Assembly (NCBI RefSeq): GCF_000026985.1
Contig: NC_017390.1
Coordinates: 3,624,318-3,654,022, forward strand
Length of the DNA stretch: 29,705 bases
Source of the DNA: Erwinia pyrifoliae DSM 12163
Lineage (GTDB): Bacteria; Pseudomonadota; Gammaproteobacteria; Enterobacterales; Enterobacteriaceae
Direction: 5' to 3'
The notes beneath the pieces are model-generated. The model made no database searches. It saw nothing but the letters and a program-made list of their open reading frames with translations, and had not been told where the DNA came from. Every line of letters starts with the position of its first letter. Within the stretch, counting starts at the first letter, position 1. This document shows positions 27,245 through 29,705 of this stretch, one piece after another. A program made the position numbers and the translations under genes.

Positions 27245-27409
27245 AAGGATGCTGTGCTGGCAGCCAGTAAGCCATTCCTTTTGCCAGAGGCTGGTTATCC
27301 ACTAACATCAGGCGATTAGGATGACTGGTACAGGCTGCTGGTGCATACGCTGCCACCCATCGCCGCTAAACCCGGCAGAGACACGTTGAGATGATAATCC
27401 CCCGGCAGA

Positions 27410-28339
27410 TCAATCCAGCGTTGGATTCATATGGCGCAGATCGAACGGCGTGATCTGGTAAACGTAGTAGTTTAGCCAGTTAGAGAACAGCAGGTTACCG
27501 TGACTGCGCCAGCTGGCACGCGGAGGCAGCTGCGGGTTGTCTTGCGGAAAATAGTTAAACGGTACTTCCGGATTCAAGCCTGCTTCATAATCCCGGTGAT
27601 ATTCACCCGCTAAGGTTAACGCATCATATTCAGGATGACCGGTAACGAAAGCGAGACGTTTATCCTTGCTGGCAAACAGGTACGCGCCGGTATGTTCTGA
27701 TTCGGCAAATATCTCCAGGTCGGTATAATCACGTAGTAGTCCCGTAGGGAAGTCAGCATAACGTGAATGAGGCGCCAGGAAACTATCATCAAAACCACGA
27801 GTTAGCAGAGCATGCGGATGTAATATTTGGTGGTCAAATACGCCAGACAGTTTGCTATTGCGTGTTTGCTTAGGAATGCCATACAAAATGTTTAATGCGG
27901 CTTGTACTGCCCAACAGACAAACAGCGTGGAAGTGACGTGCTCCTTCGCCCAATGTAGTACCTTATGAATTTGTGGCCAGTAGGCAACATCGCAGAAATC
28001 AACCAGTCCAAGCGGCGCGCCGGTTACAATCAACCCATCAAAGTTATCATTCTGTATGTCTTCGAAATTACAGTAGAAATTATTCAGATGTTCCGACGGC
28101 GTATTGCGGGATTCGCGTGTATCGATACGTAATAGCTGGATATCGATCTGCAATGGAGAGTTAGACAGCAATCGCAGGAACTGGTTCTCCGTTTCGATCT
28201 TCTTCGGCATCAGATTCAGCACCAGTACTTTTAAAGGGCGGATCATCTGAGTGCTGGCGCGGGTAGAGGTCATAACAAAGACATTCTCGTTGCGCAGAAA
28301 ACTCACCGCAGGTAATTCATCGGGTACCCTGATTGGCAT
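27410..28339 (-). CDS. metA: Homoserine O-succinyltransferase
   Basis: Transfers succinyl from succinyl-CoA to homoserine, the first committed step of methionine synthesis, in the cytoplasm. It is 309 residues, the same as E. coli. The catalytic triad of this class-I-glutamine-amidotransferase-like fold is visible: Cys142 in FVCWAVQAA, His235 and Glu237 in [29 protein letters not shown] is the family oxyanion/substrate region. ATG 28339 has GAGG about 9 nt upstream. Four met boxes and a MetR site upstream indicate repression by MetJ with S-adenosylmethionine and activation by MetR with homocysteine. It lies just downstream of an rRNA operon, as in E. coli. Confidence 0.97.
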   Translation of the reverse strand: MPIRVPDELPAVSFLRNENVFVMTSTRASTQMIRPLKVLVLNLMPKKIETENQFLRLLSNSPLQIDIQLLRIDTRESRNTPSEHLNNFYCNFEDIQNDNFDGLIVTGAPLGLVDFCDVAYWPQIHKVLHWAKEHVTSTLFVCWAVQAALNILYGIPKQTRNSKLSGVFDHQILHPHALLTRGFDDSFLAPHSRYADFPTGLLRDYTDLEIFAESEHTGAYLFASKDKRLAFVTGHPEYDALTLAGEYHRDYEAGLNPEVPFNYFPQDNPQLPPRASWRSHGNLLFSNWLNYYVYQITPFDLRHMNPTLD

Positions 28340-28357
28340 CGCCTATTTCCTCATTGC

Positions 28358-28389
28358 ATACGCTTACATGTTTAGACATCCAGATAGCT
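28358..28389 (-). promoter_or_regulatory. MetJ operator: four tandem met boxes
   Basis: The minus strand shows four contiguous 8-mers, AGCTATCT, GGATGTCT, AAACATGT and AAGCGTAT, related to the met box consensus AGACGTCT. The middle pair is closest to consensus. Very similar octamers precede E. coli metA. They lie 19-50 bp before the start codon, in the promoter or leader, where MetJ would repress. Confidence 0.85.
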
Positions 28390-28435
28390 AAAGATATCGT
28401 CACATGATATGAAAGTCGAGCACTCATCGAATAGT

Positions 28436-28448
28436 TGAAAATGTTTCA
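28436..28448. promoter_or_regulatory. MetR binding site upstream of metA
   Basis: TGAAAATGTTTCA is an exact fit to the MetR consensus TGAA-N2-T-N2-TTCA, about 100 bp upstream of the metA start, a normal activator distance. Confidence 0.8.
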
Positions 28449-28565
28449 TTACATCGCAGATGATGACAAAGTGGTGACAAAAGCATGATGTTTACATCAA
28501 TTTCGTCAGAGATAAGCGGATGGGTAGCAGGATTGAATTAAATTTTACTGAATTATCACAACGCA

Positions 28566-28593
28566 AAAAGGCCATCCCGCGGGATGGCCTTTT
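28566..28593 (-). terminator. rRNA operon terminator
   Basis: A fully self-complementary 28-bp sequence: AAAAGGCCATCCCG joined to its complement, with T5 after it on the minus strand. It is 10 bp past the 5S 3' end and resembles the GGCCATCC-type terminators of E. coli rrn operons. Confidence 0.92.
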
Positions 28594-28603
28594 GCTTAAT
28601 TTG

Positions 28604-28723
28604 ATGCCTGGCAGTTCCCTACTCTCGCATGGGGAGACCCCACACTACCATCGGCGCTACGGCGTTTCACTTCTGAGTTCGGCATGGGGTCAGGTGGGAC
28701 CACCGCGCTAAAGCCGCCAGGCA
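28604..28723 (-). rRNA. rrf: 5S ribosomal RNA
   Basis: On the minus strand the 120-nt sequence begins TGCCTGGCGGCTTTAGCGCG and ends GGAACTGCCAGGCAT, differing from E. coli 5S at only a few positions near the 5' side. The terminal stem TGCCTGGC/GCCAGGCA is intact, and CCCCATGCCGAACTCAGAAG is present. It is the last gene of an rRNA operon reading toward metA. Confidence 0.97.
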
Positions 28724-28739
28724 AATTCTGGTGCACGAA

Positions 28740-28853
28740 ACGAATCTTTTTCACTGATGCCGCGTTGGCCGCGCTTGTAAACTCAGTCACATACCTCAGT
28801 ATGCTCCTTCATTTACTGCACTTGCCGCCTTGCATCAGCAAAAAATCTTTCGT
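28740..28853. repeat. Palindromic insertion in the 23S-5S spacer
   Basis: A 114-bp block with terminal inverted repeats: CTGATGC (28754-28760) and GCATCAG (28832-28838) are exact, and the similarity extends outward over CGAATCTTTTTCA on one side and AAAAAATCTTTCG on the other. Inside, CATAC/GTATG (28790s) lies at the centre of an imperfect long hairpin. Core phrases on the minus strand (AGGCGGCAAGTG, GGAGCATA, GTATGTGACTGAG, GCGGCCAACGCGGC) resemble a dispersed palindromic repeat I recall from Yersinia, Photorhabdus and Erwinia genomes. The spacer is 209 nt against about 92 in E. coli, which the block accounts for. Confidence 0.65.
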
Positions 28854-28932
28854 TCCCGCTAATTCTTTATCCGGTTCAAGCTGAAAATATCTCTTCGTCC
28901 CTCAACACAACCCAGAACGCTTCTGGCGTTGT

Positions 28933-29705
<773 letters not shown>

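Noticed and set aside
28520..28711. Small open frames over the 5S and 23S genes
   Set aside because: They lie within or antisense to rRNA, which is certain from sequence match.

Overview
The window is an ordinary-composition enterobacterial chromosome segment. Protein sequences track Escherichia coli K-12 closely, and gene order follows the E. coli tyrB-dnaB-lexA-plsB-ubiCA-psiE-yjbHGFE-pgi-lysC-yjbB-metA-rrn segment. The pattern of missing genes and the long 23S-5S spacer suggest Erwinia or a near relative (Erwiniaceae). That genus call is an inference.

Layout, left to right. At 1-2014 are tyrB (minus) and, upstream of it, decayed pieces of a YitT-family membrane protein gene and an Lrp/AsnC-family regulator gene, where E. 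coli has alr. At 2170-4666 dnaB and qorA diverge. At 4893-6277 are pspG, with a sigma-54 promoter, and dusA. At 6395-7627 is an orphan TraF-family outer-membrane-type protein where E. coli has yjbL/yjbM. At 8102-11224 are zur, yjbJ, dinF and lexA with two LexA boxes. At 11335-14251 dgkA and plsB diverge. At 14347-16294 are ubiA, ubiC and psiE, with the E. coli mal genes and xylE absent between psiE and ubiC. At 16524-20363 is the exopolysaccharide-type operon yjbEFGH. At 21037-24689 pgi diverges from lysC, which has a lysine riboswitch. At 24790-26415 is yjbB. A roughly 1 kb AT-rich gap follows, then metA with MetJ and MetR sites at 27410-28448, then the 3' end of an rRNA operon (5S and part of 23S, minus strand) to the window edge.

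Related functions cluster. LexA and DinF form the SOS pair. PlsB and DgkA act in phospholipid synthesis and recycling. UbiC and UbiA catalyse the first two committed steps of ubiquinone synthesis. LysC and MetA belong to the aspartate-family amino acid pathways. YjbE-H are the envelope polysaccharide module. PspG and Zur belong to stress and metal regulons.

I found no integrase, intact insertion sequence, CRISPR array, toxin-antitoxin pair or phage gene, and no convincing new multi-gene system. The most unusual material is non-coding or decaying: the lrp/yitT remnants bounded by a 14-bp inverted repeat and running in frame into tyrB; a multi-stem pgi leader; a palindromic insertion in the 23S-5S spacer; nested inverted repeats between lexA and dinF; and a stub gene with its own operator-like palindrome between yjbB and metA.
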